This document shows, in pieces, positions 1-7,107 of a stretch of 10,350 bases of DNA. Below the pieces are notes generated by a model that saw only the letters and a list, made by a program, of their open reading frames with translations, was not told where the DNA came from and did not search any database. Each line of letters opens with the position of its first letter. Position 1 is the first letter of the stretch. Made by a program: the position numbers and the translations under genes. Source of the DNA: an uncultured Novosphingobium sp. (lineage in GTDB: Bacteria; Pseudomonadota; Alphaproteobacteria; Sphingomonadales; Sphingomonadaceae); NCBI GenBank assembly GCA_937860195.1, contig CALMBN010000299.1, positions 1 through 10,350 of the forward strand. The letters are read 5' to 3'.

Positions 1-1596
1 GACCGGCGCGCCGTCGGAAATCATCATGAGAATGCGGCGCTGCTCGGGCCGCGCCAGCAAGCGATTGTGTGCCCAGGCCAGCGCCTCGCCATCGATGTTC
101 TCTTTCAGCAACCCCTCGCGCATCATCAAGGCGAGCGAACGCTTGGCGCGGCGCCAGGGGGCGTCGGCAGTCTTGTAGACGATGTGGCGCAGATCGTTGA
201 GGCGCCCCGGCTGGGCCGGTTTGCCGCCTGCCAGCCAGGCCTCACGGCTCTGTCCGCCCTTCCAGGCGCGCGTGGTAAAGCCCAGCACTTCGGTCTTGAC
301 CCCGCAGCGCTCAAGCGTGCGGGCCAGTACATCGGCGCTAATCGCGGCAATGGATATGGGCCGCCCGCGCATCGAGCCAGAATTGTCGATCAGCAGCGTG
401 ACGATGGTGTCCTTGAACTCCACCTCGCGCTCAATCTTGTAGGACAGCGAGTGGCCCGGCGAGATGATCACCCGGGCGAGCCGTGCGGCATCGAGCAGGC
501 CTTCTTCCTGATCGAAATCCCAGCTGCGGTTCTGCTGCGCCATCAGGCGGCGTTGCAGCCGGTTGGCGAGCTTGGTGATAATCCCGCCAAGGCCTTTTAG
601 CTGAGCATCGAGGTATGCCCGCAACCGGGTCAGTTCGTCTTCGTCGCACAGGTCGCTCGCGCCCACCACTTCGTCGAAAGCCTGGGTATAGGCCTTGTAG
701 TCGAACCCGGCGGGAACTTCGGTCCAGGCCCGGTTGGGGCGAGTCGGGAGCATCCCCTCTTCGCCCTCGTCGCCTTCTTCGGCATCGGACGACTCGTCTT
801 CCATCTCGCGCTGGTTTTCGTCGTCGCCGTCTTCGTCGCCTTCGCTGGGTTCAGAGGCGACTTCGCTCGGGCTCTGGTCTTCGCTCGATTCGCCGTCATC
901 GGGCTGGTCTTCGCTGTCATCCTCGCTGTCAGCATCGTCGTCGTCGTCGGTTTGCTGATCGAGCGGGCTCGCTTTGGTCAGCTCAAGGTGCTGGAGCATA
1001 TCGAGCGCCAGGTTCTGAAATGCCTCCTGATTGTCGAGTGACAGAGCGAGCGCGTCAAAATCAGTCCCCGCGCGCTCCCCGATCCAGCCGCGCAGCATGT
1101 CGACCCCGGCTTTGGCGGAGGCGGGAACCGGCTGTCCGGTCAGCCGTTCACGCAGCAACAGCGCCAGCGCGGCTGGGACCGGAACTTCCTCGGCGCGGGC
1201 GGCCCGGGCGATCGGATCTCCGCCAATCCGGACTTCGTTGGCGGCATCCAGATTGGCCCGCATCCCGGCATAAGCGTTGGAGCCGAGCGCCTCATAACGC
1301 ACCGCCTCAACCGCATCATAGGCCGCCCTAGCAGTTGGCTCAGCCGGGGCCTTGCGGCCATGCAGCGATTCATCATGGTGCCGCAGCTTGAGCGCAAAAC
1401 TATCGGCAAACCCGCGCGCTTCCATCGCCTGATCGCGTGGCAAGGCCCGCCCCGGCATTGGCAACCGCATGTTCTTGCCGTTGATCACCGCCTGATCGGC
1501 AGTCCAGGCAAGCTCCACCTCAGGCTCGTGCGCAATCGCCCGGGCCGCGCCGGTCAGCACGGTCTTGAATCGGTCGAGGGGGGATTCGTCGGACAT
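1..1596 (-). CDS. cobT: Cobaltochelatase subunit CobT (partial, C-terminus beyond window)
   Basis: With CobN and the AAA+ ATPase CobS, CobT forms the ATP-dependent chelatase that inserts cobalt into hydrogenobyrinate a,c-diamide in aerobic cobalamin synthesis. The frame is open for 532 codons from an ATG at 1596 (start [10 protein letters not shown]) and is cut by the window edge; the family is roughly 600-630 residues, so about 80-100 are missing. Visible parts are an N-terminal CobT domain (~1-210), a very acidic Asp/Glu/Ser linker (~217-281, typical of the family), and a VWA domain whose MIDAS motif DNSGSM starts at about residue 404. The visible part ends in MMISDGAPV, also VWA-like. No clear Shine-Dalgarno is seen, but the start matches family N-termini. 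CobS is not the adjacent upstream gene, which is a transaldolase. Identity is secure. Confidence 0.95.
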   Translation of the reverse strand, partial: MSDESPLDRFKTVLTGAARAIAHEPEVELAWTADQAVINGKNMRLPMPGRALPRDQAMEARGFADSFALKLRHHDESLHGRKAPAEPTARAAYDAVEAVRYEALGSNAYAGMRANLDAANEVRIGGDPIARAARAEEVPVPAALALLLRERLTGQPVPASAKAGVDMLRGWIGERAGTDFDALALSLDNQEAFQNLALDMLQHLELTKASPLDQQTDDDDDADSEDDSEDQPDDGESSEDQSPSEVASEPSEGDEDGDDENQREMEDESSDAEEGDEGEEGMLPTRPNRAWTEVPAGFDYKAYTQAFDEVVGASDLCDEDELTRLRAYLDAQLKGLGGIITKLANRLQRRLMAQQNRSWDFDQEEGLLDAARLARVIISPGHSLSYKIEREVEFKDTIVTLLIDNSGSMRGRPISIAAISADVLARTLERCGVKTEVLGFTTRAWKGGQSREAWLAGGKPAQPGRLNDLRHIVYKTADAPWRRAKRSLALMMREGLLKENIDGEALAWAHNRLLARPEQRRILMMISDGAPV

Positions 1597-1621
1597 CGAA
1601 ACGCGAAGCTACCTATCCAAA

Positions 1622-1652
1622 TTCGTCATCCTGAACTTGTTTCAGGACCCAT
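1622..1652 (+). repeat. Hairpin repeat unit, copy 1 of an inverted pair
   Basis: This 31-nt unit matches the reverse complement of 1736-1766 at 29 of 31 positions. It contains its own hairpin: TCCTGAA (1629-1635), loop CTTGT, TTCAGGA (1641-1647). The core resembles a short palindromic repeat I recall from many sphingomonad intergenic regions; that is memory, not a search. It lies between the transaldolase stop and the cobT start. Confidence 0.85.
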
Positions 1653-1666
1653 TTCGCCGCAAGCCC

Positions 1667-1688
1667 GGGTTGTGCCTGCCAACAACCC
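1667..1688. repeat. Small hairpin between the two repeat copies
   Basis: GGGTTGT (1667-1673) and ACAACCC (1682-1688) form a perfect 7-bp stem around an 8-nt loop. It lies between the two inverted repeat units, so the gap could fold as three hairpins or as one long stem closed by the outer pair. No U-tract follows on either strand, so it is not a classical terminator. Confidence 0.5.
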
Positions 1689-1735
1689 AACCGTGCCGCA
1701 GCTCATTTCAACCGCCAACTGGGCATAACCGCACG

Positions 1736-1766
1736 ATGGGCCCTGAAACAAGTTCAGGGTGACGAA
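1736..1766 (-). repeat. Hairpin repeat unit, copy 2 (inverted)
   Basis: Inverted partner of 1622-1652, 83 nt away. Its own hairpin is CCCTGAA (1741-1747), loop ACAAG, TTCAGGG (1753-1759). The only two differences from copy 1 fall on the two partners of the outermost stem pair (T:A in copy 1, C:G here), so the hairpin is kept. Confidence 0.85.
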
Positions 1767-1788
1767 AAAGTAGAAAGTCTCAGTTTTC

Positions 1789-2439
1789 CTAGATCGCCTG
1801 TCCGGTCTTGGCCCAGTCCGCCATAAAGCCTTCGATGCCCTTGTCGGTCAGCACGTGCTTGACCAGCCCCATGATCACCGCCGGCGGCGCGGTCATGACA
1901 TCGGCGCCGATCTTGGCGGCTTCGAGCACGTGGATCCCGTGACGGACCGAGGCGACGAGGATTTCGGTGGCGAAACCGTAGTTGTCATAGATCAGCCGGA
2001 TATCGCTGATCAGCGCCATGCCATCGAACCCGTTGTCATCGTGGCGGCCGACGAACGGCGAAACAAACGTGGCCCCGGCCTTCGCTGCAAGCAAGGCCTG
2101 ATTGGCCGAAAAGCACAGCGTGACGTTGACCATCGTGCCCTCGCCGGTCAGCGCCTTGCAGGTTTTCAGGCCGTCGATCGTCAGTGGCACCTTGATGCAG
2201 ACGTTATCGGCGATCTTGCGGAGCTTTTCGGCCTCGACCATCATCCCGGCATGATCGAGCGCAACCACTTCGGCGCTGACCGGGCCAGCGACAATCCCGC
2301 AAATCTCGCGCGTGACTTCGATGAAATCGCGGCCCGATTTCATGATCAGGCTGGGGTTGGTGGTCACGCCATCAAGCAGGCCAGTGGCGGCGAGTTCCTT
2401 GATGTCGGCAATTTCGGCGGTGTCAGCGAAGAATTTCAC
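1789..2439 (-). CDS. Transaldolase, FSA/TalC small subfamily
   Basis: 216 residues, full length for the fructose-6-phosphate aldolase/TalC (MipB) family of single-domain cytosolic TIM barrels. The N-terminus [10 protein letters not shown] and the TTNPSL motif (~26-31) are typical. The Schiff-base lysine is K83 in CIKVPLT. E57 (in [10 protein letters not shown]) and F129 (in SPFVGR) match transaldolases; E. coli FSA has Gln and Tyr there. I therefore infer sedoheptulose-7-P/glyceraldehyde-3-P transaldolase activity in the non-oxidative pentose phosphate pathway rather than dihydroxyacetone-dependent aldolase activity. The start is GTG (2437-2439) with AGGAG 10 nt upstream. The DUF4197 gene ends 66 nt upstream on the same strand, so cotranscription is possible. 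Often annotated fsa or tal; the exact donor is not proven. Confidence 0.93.
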   Translation of the reverse strand: MKFFADTAEIADIKELAATGLLDGVTTNPSLIMKSGRDFIEVTREICGIVAGPVSAEVVALDHAGMMVEAEKLRKIADNVCIKVPLTIDGLKTCKALTGEGTMVNVTLCFSANQALLAAKAGATFVSPFVGRHDDNGFDGMALISDIRLIYDNYGFATEILVASVRHGIHVLEAAKIGADVMTAPPAVIMGLVKHVLTDKGIEGFMADWAKTGQAI

Positions 2440-2449
2440 GGGGCTGCGG

Positions 2450-2454
2450 CTCCT
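2450..2454 (-). promoter_or_regulatory. Ribosome binding site of the transaldolase gene
   Basis: AGGAG on the minus strand, 10 nt before the GTG at 2437-2439. It supports that non-ATG start, which also gives the canonical family N-terminus. Confidence 0.6.
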
Positions 2455-2505
2455 GCATGCGAGTCAGGGCCGCTATAGCCATGGAAGCGCTGCGGGGCCT
2501 AGTCC

Positions 2506-3189
2506 CTAAAGCACCTTGAACACACCGATCAGCAGCGGATCGTTGGTGCTTTGCGGGTTGGCCCGGATTTCACGCTCTTCTGACCCGATCTGGTACCAGA
2601 TCGAATTGTCAGCCCGATTGGCAATTCCCTGGGCGACGCTGCCCAAATCAACCCCGGACAAAGCCTTGATCGCCTGCCCCAGGATCGGATCGCTGGAGGC
2701 GCTCAGCGCATCGGTCAGCCCGGGGATCATGGCGTTGATCAGCGCCGGACCCATCGCGCTACGCAGGAAAGTCGTCGCCGCAGTCGGTCCGCCGCGGACA
2801 AGGCCAATCGCATCCGGGATCGACATCGTTTTGACCGCTGCCAGCATGATCGGCGCGGCGCGTTGTGCGCCTTTTTCAGCGACGACATTGAGCTGCCTTT
2901 GCAACTGGTCCTTGAACACCGATGAGGTCAACAAGCCCTTGAGCACACCGCCGCTGCTGGAAAACAACGTCGGCAGTTCGAACCGCGCCACTTCGCTGTC
3001 CCAGAACCCGCCGGGCGCGACCAGCTTGGCAAAGGCCCGTTCGCCCGACAGGGTCAGCAACCGCTTGATCGCCTCGACCATCGAGAACCCGCCCATCGAA
3101 GCGCAGCCGGGCAACAGCAAAACTCCGCTCGCGACCGTCCCCGCCAGAAACCTGCGCCGTGCGATTGAAATGCCGATGATTTTGTCCAC
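2506..3189 (-). CDS. DUF4197 family protein, probable exported lipoprotein
   Basis: 227 residues from a GTG start. The N-terminus has a twin-arginine-like ARRRFLAG (~12-19), a hydrophobic stretch, and a lipobox-like LLPGC, suggesting Tat export and lipid attachment at the cysteine. The remainder is mostly helical and matches DUF4197 as I remember it (phrases such as GGFWDSEVARFELP, GVLKGL and NSIWYQIGSEEREIRANP). The family has no established biochemical role. The frame is open upstream to an ATG at 3285, but that start would run into priA's first codons and put about 32 charged residues before the signal. GTG at 3189 with AAGGAG 10 nt upstream is preferred. It is divergent from priA with 67 nt between starts. 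Confidence 0.85.
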   Translation of the reverse strand: MDKIIGISIARRRFLAGTVASGVLLLPGCASMGGFSMVEAIKRLLTLSGERAFAKLVAPGGFWDSEVARFELPTLFSSSGGVLKGLLTSSVFKDQLQRQLNVVAEKGAQRAAPIMLAAVKTMSIPDAIGLVRGGPTAATTFLRSAMGPALINAMIPGLTDALSASSDPILGQAIKALSGVDLGSVAQGIANRADNSIWYQIGSEEREIRANPQSTNDPLLIGVFKVL

Positions 3190-3256
3190 GGTCCCTGCGC
3201 TCCTTGCTTGCTTGGGGCTGTCCCCCGATGGTGATTGCCGCCATAGTGGCGCATCC
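3190..3256. promoter_or_regulatory. Divergent intergenic region, DUF4197 / priA
   Basis: These 67 nt separate two divergent start codons and should carry signals for both genes. Besides the DUF4197 ribosome binding site I see no convincing -35/-10 pair and no strong Shine-Dalgarno for priA. The promoter role is inferred from layout alone. Confidence 0.35.
3200..3205 (-). promoter_or_regulatory. Ribosome binding site deciding the DUF4197 GTG start
   Basis: AAGGAG on the minus strand, 10 nt before GTG at 3187-3189. It favours the short form with an N-terminal signal over the longer ORF starting at 3285. Confidence 0.55.
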
Positions 3257-5422
3257 ATGAACCGCGTTCGACTCCTCGTCTTCAACCCGGCCTTACCGGT
3301 GCTGGACTATCGCCTTCCTGCTGGAATGGCGACAGAATTCGGCCAGCTGGTGATCGCCCCGCTGGGGCCGCGCCAGGTGCTGGGGATCGTCTGGGAACCA
3401 GAACGACTGGGCGGCGTTGAAGTTCCCGAATCGAAGCTGCGGCCTATCCTGGAAGTGTTGCCCGCGCCCCCGCTGGCCGCGCCACTGCGCCGTCTGATCG
3501 AGTGGTGCGCGGACTATTATGTCACCTCGCTGAATTCGGTCGCGCGGATGGCGCTGGGCAGTATGGCGGCGCTGCGCGGCGGCGGCACGGCCACCGAGTA
3601 CCGACTGTCCGGCGAAGAACCCAAACGCCTGACCCCGCAACGCGCCGCCGCAATGGACGCGCTCCACGGCGAGCAAGCCTCGATCCGCGAGCTTGCGGCC
3701 TATGCCGGGGTATCAGAGGGCGTGCTGCGCGGGATGGTCGGGGCCGGGATCCTCGAGCCGGTCACAGTCGACCTCGACCGCCCCTACCCACGCGCCCGCC
3801 CCGATCATTCCGTACCCGATCTGTCCGAAGCGCAGCAGGCGGTGGCTGATACCTTCGTCGCGGCGGTGCGCGCGCAAAAATTCGCCCCGTTCCTGCTCGA
3901 TGGCGTAACCGGATCGGGCAAGACCGAATGCTATTTTGAAGCCGTGGCCGAGGCGATCCGGTTGGAGCGTCAGGTTCTGGTCCTGCTCCCCGAGATCGCG
4001 CTGACCCAGAACTTTCTGCGGCGGTTTGAGGCGCGATTCGGTGTCCCCCCGGTGCTGTGGCATTCCAGCCTGAAGCAAAGCGAACGCCGCCGGGCCTGGC
4101 GCGCAATCGTTTCGGGCGAAGCACAAGTGGTGGTGGGCGCGCGTTCGGCTCTGTTCATGCCCTACAAAGCGCTCGGGCTGATCGTGGTCGACGAGGCGCA
4201 CGAGGTCTCGTTCAAGCAGGATGACGGGGTTCGCTACAATGCCCGCGATGTCGCAGTGATCCGGGGGCGGTTTGAGAACGCGCCGGTGATCCTCGCCAGC
4301 GCCACCCCGGCGCTCGAATCCCTGCAACTGGCAGAGGCCGGGGTCTATACCAAAGTCGACCTGCCAGACCGGTTCGGCGGCGCGACCCTGCCAAAGATCA
4401 GCATCGTCGATCTGCGCAAGGAAATGCCCGAGCGCGGCCGCTGGCTCGCCCCCCGGCTGGTCGCGGAACTGCGCGAACGGCTGGCCCGCGGCGAGCAGAG
4501 CCTGCTGTTCCTCAACCGCCGCGGCTATGCCCCGCTGACCTTGTGCCGCCACTGCGGCTATCGCTTTCAATGTCCCAATTGCAGCGCCTGGCTGGTCGAG
4601 CACCGGCTTTCGCAGCGGCTTGCCTGCCACCATTGCGGCCACGAAACCCCGCCGCCTGAGGTCTGCCCCGAATGCCAGACCCCCGATTGCATGGTCGCCT
4701 GCGGGCCGGGGGTGGAGCGGATTGCGGATGAGGTGGCCGAGATCCTTCCTGAGGCGCGGGTCGCGGTCGTCACTTCGGACACCTTGAACAGCCCGGAGAA
4801 GATCGCCGCCTTCGTCACCGCGACCGAGGACAAGCTGATCGACGTGATCGTCGGCACCCAGATTGTCACCAAGGGCTACCACTTCCCCGACCTGACACTG
4901 GTCGGCGTGGTCGATGCCGATCTTGGGCTGGAAGGCGGCGATTTACGTGCTGCAGAACGCACCTTTCAGCAGGTCACCCAGGTCGCCGGACGCGCGGGCC
5001 GAGGCGAAAAGCCCGGCGAAGTCCTGATCCAGACCCGCGCGCCCGAAGCCGAAGTGATCGCCGCGCTTGCCGCCGGCGACCGCGACGCATTCTACGCCGC
5101 CGAAGCGGACGCGCGCAAAGACGCCGGCGCTCCGCCGTTTGGCCGCTGGGCCGCGATCATCGTCAGTTCCGAAACCGAAGCAGAGGCCCGCGAAGCCGCC
5201 CGCGCGGTCGGCGGCACCGCGCCCAATCTGCCCGATGTGATGGTCCTCGGCCCCGCGCCTGCGCCGCTGAGCCTGCTGCGCGGCCGCTACCGCTACCGAC
5301 TGCTGATCAACGCGCGGCGGACGGCAAAGCTGCAAGACGTGATCCGGGCCTGGCTCGATCCGCTGGAGTTCGGCCAAGGCGTGCGGGTGCAGGTGGATAT
5401 TGATCCCTATTCGTTTGTTTGA
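3257..5422 (+). CDS. priA: Primosomal protein N' (replication restart helicase PriA)
   Basis: PriA binds abandoned replication forks, unwinds the lagging arm 3'->5', and starts reloading of the replicative helicase. The 721-residue protein has the usual length and order: N-terminal 3'-DNA-binding domain (~1-105, start MNRVRLLVFNP), winged-helix region, then the SF2 helicase core. Walker A is GSGKT at 219-223, DEAH is at 312-315, and SAT follows (SATPALES). Eight zinc-binding cysteines appear as four CxxC pairs: 430/433, 439/442, 457/460 and 470/473. The second helicase lobe carries GTQIVTKGYHFPDLTLVGVVDAD and the QVAGRAGR motif. The frame is open upstream to 2516, but that extension is antisense to the DUF4197 gene; ATG 3257 gives the family N-terminus. 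The last 16 nt overlap the convergent CPBP gene. Confidence 0.97.
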   Translation: MNRVRLLVFNPALPVLDYRLPAGMATEFGQLVIAPLGPRQVLGIVWEPERLGGVEVPESKLRPILEVLPAPPLAAPLRRLIEWCADYYVTSLNSVARMALGSMAALRGGGTATEYRLSGEEPKRLTPQRAAAMDALHGEQASIRELAAYAGVSEGVLRGMVGAGILEPVTVDLDRPYPRARPDHSVPDLSEAQQAVADTFVAAVRAQKFAPFLLDGVTGSGKTECYFEAVAEAIRLERQVLVLLPEIALTQNFLRRFEARFGVPPVLWHSSLKQSERRRAWRAIVSGEAQVVVGARSALFMPYKALGLIVVDEAHEVSFKQDDGVRYNARDVAVIRGRFENAPVILASATPALESLQLAEAGVYTKVDLPDRFGGATLPKISIVDLRKEMPERGRWLAPRLVAELRERLARGEQSLLFLNRRGYAPLTLCRHCGYRFQCPNCSAWLVEHRLSQRLACHHCGHETPPPEVCPECQTPDCMVACGPGVERIADEVAEILPEARVAVVTSDTLNSPEKIAAFVTATEDKLIDVIVGTQIVTKGYHFPDLTLVGVVDADLGLEGGDLRAAERTFQQVTQVAGRAGRGEKPGEVLIQTRAPEAEVIAALAAGDRDAFYAAEADARKDAGAPPFGRWAAIIVSSETEAEAREAARAVGGTAPNLPDVMVLGPAPAPLSLLRGRYRYRLLINARRTAKLQDVIRAWLDPLEFGQGVRVQVDIDPYSFV

Positions 5423-6303
5423 GCGGCCCACATCGGCTGTTTGAACCCACCGCGCTGTGCGGCCAGCCTGAGCAGCCAAAGCCCGGCCCCCGTTGCCACC
5501 AGCATCGCGATCACGCTTGCCTCAAGACCGAAATCGCCGCCGGTCAGCCAATCTGGCCCGACCCGGCGGGTGATCAGCAAGCCTAGCGGCGCATCGCCGC
5601 CCGATACCGGCACGCTGAAGACCCAGCCTTGGGTGAAGTTCCAGGCCGCGTGAATGCCGATCGCGAGCCACAGCCGCCGCGTCAGCAGATAGGCTGCGCC
5701 GAGCAGAATGCCAGCCTCCAGCGCGATCGCCAGCGAGGAAAACCAGGTCGCGTCCGGATTGGTGATGTGCAGTGCCCCGAACAGCGCCGAGGTGAAAGCT
5801 AGCGAGCCCCAGGTGCCGATCAGGCTTTCCATGTGCCGTAGCACGATCCCGCGAAACAGCGTTTCCTCCATCGTGCCGCTGACAATGGCGATCGCCAGCA
5901 TGGTCCAGATCTGCCCGGCTCCGCGCAGGCCCAGCACCTCGAAGCCGCCGAGCAGCGCGACGATCCCGGTCATCACACTGAACAGTACCCAGCCAAAGGC
6001 AATCCCGGCGGCCAGCTCCGGCATTGCGCCAGCGAGCGGCAATTCGGTGTCGGGCGCGCGTTCAACCCAGCGCTTGTAGGCCTTGTAGCCAAGCACCACG
6101 GCGACTGCCATCAGCACCGCCCCAAAGCTCTTTTCGGGGGTGTTGCGGGCAAAACCAAGTTGCTCGTACGCCTGACCTACCCCGACTGCGAGCGCGCTGA
6201 TCCAGACGAACCCGATCACCATCAGACTGAGCGGGAAGGCGATGATCCTCCGCAGCAGCGAGGGGGCGGGTGTATGGTGTGTTATAATATCCATACACCT
6301 CAT
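5407..6303 (-). CDS. CPBP-family intramembrane metalloprotease (Abi/Rce1-like)
   Basis: 298-residue polytopic membrane protein with about eight hydrophobic segments (roughly 20-48, 60-78, 95-120, 130-145, 165-180, 190-210, 213-230, 260-285). The CPBP motifs are intact: EETLFRG with E146, E147 and R151, a histidine at 179 (FGALH), and a second at 218 (HAAWNF). In Rce1 homologues these build the intramembrane active site. Bacterial members have been linked to peptide maturation, bacteriocin self-immunity or unknown roles, and nothing here picks a substrate. It starts 36 nt after the PEP-mutase-like stop on the same strand, so it may end that operon. ATG 6303 and ATG 6294 are both possible; neither has a good Shine-Dalgarno. 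A 9-bp inverted repeat spans the start region. Confidence 0.9.
   Translation of the reverse strand: MRCMDIITHHTPAPSLLRRIIAFPLSLMVIGFVWISALAVGVGQAYEQLGFARNTPEKSFGAVLMAVAVVLGYKAYKRWVERAPDTELPLAGAMPELAAGIAFGWVLFSVMTGIVALLGGFEVLGLRGAGQIWTMLAIAIVSGTMEETLFRGIVLRHMESLIGTWGSLAFTSALFGALHITNPDATWFSSLAIALEAGILLGAAYLLTRRLWLAIGIHAAWNFTQGWVFSVPVSGGDAPLGLLITRRVGPDWLTGGDFGLEASVIAMLVATGAGLWLLRLAAQRGGFKQPMWAAQTNE
6269..6299. repeat. Inverted repeat over the CPBP start region
   Basis: GGTGTATGG (6269-6277) and CCATACACC (6291-6299) are perfect 9-bp inverted copies around an AT-rich 13-nt spacer. On the CPBP mRNA the 5' arm contains the alternative AUG at 6294 and begins just after the AUG at 6303. It could be an mRNA hairpin limiting initiation or a protein-binding operator; the role is inferred. 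Confidence 0.5.
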
Positions 6304-6339
6304 TTGCGCAATTCGTCCCGGCTGGCAATCGGTTTTGTC

Positions 6340-7107
6340 TCAGCCCGCCCCGTAAGGCACCACATCTCCCGCAAACACCGCCTTGGCCTGCCCCGCCAGC
6401 CAGTCCATCGTCGCCGCCCAGGGACCGTGGCCATAGCTGATCCGGGCGATGCCGAGCGCGGCCAGTTCGGCGCGGGTGCCGCGGCCTGGGCCCCATAGGA
6501 TGTTGACCGGGAGCGGTGAAGCCTCGCAGATTTCCGCGATCACCGCATGATTGCCGAGGAACGGGACGAACAACCCGCTTGCACCAGCCGCCGCATAGGC
6601 CTCGGCCCGTTCGAGCACCGCGTCGATCAGGTGCTGGCCGTAATCGTCCGGCTTGATCCCGCGATAGACATCGGTGCGGGCATTGACGAACAGGCCGGTG
6701 CTGGCCGCTGCCGCAACCCGTTCGGCAGCTTGCGCCACCGGCAGCAGCGCGGTTTCGCCCGGCATCCGGTCTTCCATGTTGATTCCGGCGGCCCCAGCGT
6801 CCAACGCACGGCGGACCGATACTGCGACTGCGGCTGGCCCCGCGCCATAGCCGGTCTCGAAATCGAGTGTCACTGGCAGGTCGGTGACCGAAACGATCCT
6901 TTCCAGATTGCGCAGCGCATCCTCGATGCTGAAATCCTCGCCATCCTTGAAGCCTTGCGCTTCGGCCACGCCATAGCTGCCGGTGGCGATCGCCTTGGCC
7001 CCGGCCCCAGCCACCGCCTTGGCACTTCCTGCATCCCAGATGTTGAACAGAATCAGCGGATCGCCGGGAATGTGGAGCGCCTTGAATGCGGTGATTACAT
7101 CAGTCAT
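6340..7107 (-). CDS. Isocitrate lyase / PEP mutase superfamily protein
   Basis: 255 residues with the compact TIM-barrel pattern of the family: FNIWDAGSAK (~21-30), ATGSYGVAEAQG (~41-52), metal and substrate residues around D82/E84 (TLDFETGYG) and E112/D113 (INMEDR), then a late FVNARTD strand. Members cleave or rearrange C-C or P-C bonds of alpha-hydroxy or 2-oxo acids (PEP mutase, oxaloacetate decarboxylase, methylisocitrate lyase). The K-(K/R)-CGH catalytic loop of true isocitrate and methylisocitrate lyases is absent; the only cysteine is in EICEAS near the C-terminal third. So it is neither of those enzymes, and its substrate is unknown. ATG 7107 overlaps the Ada stop by 4 nt (ATGA), implying translational coupling. 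A longer open frame to 7197 lies inside ada and is less likely. Confidence 0.9.
   Translation of the reverse strand: MTDVITAFKALHIPGDPLILFNIWDAGSAKAVAGAGAKAIATGSYGVAEAQGFKDGEDFSIEDALRNLERIVSVTDLPVTLDFETGYGAGPAAVAVSVRRALDAGAAGINMEDRMPGETALLPVAQAAERVAAAASTGLFVNARTDVYRGIKPDDYGQHLIDAVLERAEAYAAAGASGLFVPFLGNHAVIAEICEASPLPVNILWGPGRGTRAELAALGIARISYGHGPWAATMDWLAGQAKAVFAGDVVPYGAG

Noticed and set aside
730..957. GAT/GAA-rich stretch in cobT, considered as a tandem repeat or frameshift scar
   Set aside because: It encodes the Asp/Glu/Ser linker normal for CobT; the frame is intact on both sides and no fixed repeat period is seen.
615..1331. 238-aa plus-strand ORF over cobT
   Set aside because: Arg/Pro/Ser-rich antisense shadow of the CobT acidic linker and N-terminal domain.
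1736..1766. Repeat copy 2 as the intrinsic terminator of the transaldolase gene
   Set aside because: In the minus-strand direction the hairpin is followed by GC-rich sequence, not a U-tract; the T-rich stretch lies before the stem.
1855..2478. 207-aa plus-strand ORF opposite the transaldolase
   Set aside because: Antisense shadow of a clear family member on the minus strand, with no recognisable motifs.
2516..3256. Upstream extension of the priA frame by 247 codons
   Set aside because: It is antisense to the DUF4197 gene and resembles no PriA domain; the real N-terminus MNRVRLLVFNP begins at 3257.
3713..4882. 389-aa minus-strand ORF opposite priA
   Set aside because: It is antisense to the helicase core of priA, has low-complexity Arg/Gly/Asp-rich content and no family motifs. 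Long shadow ORFs are expected at this GC content.
6283..6288. TATAAT as a -10 box
   Set aside because: No -35-like hexamer lies at suitable spacing on the plus strand, and no plus-strand gene follows. It is the AT-rich loop of the inverted repeat.
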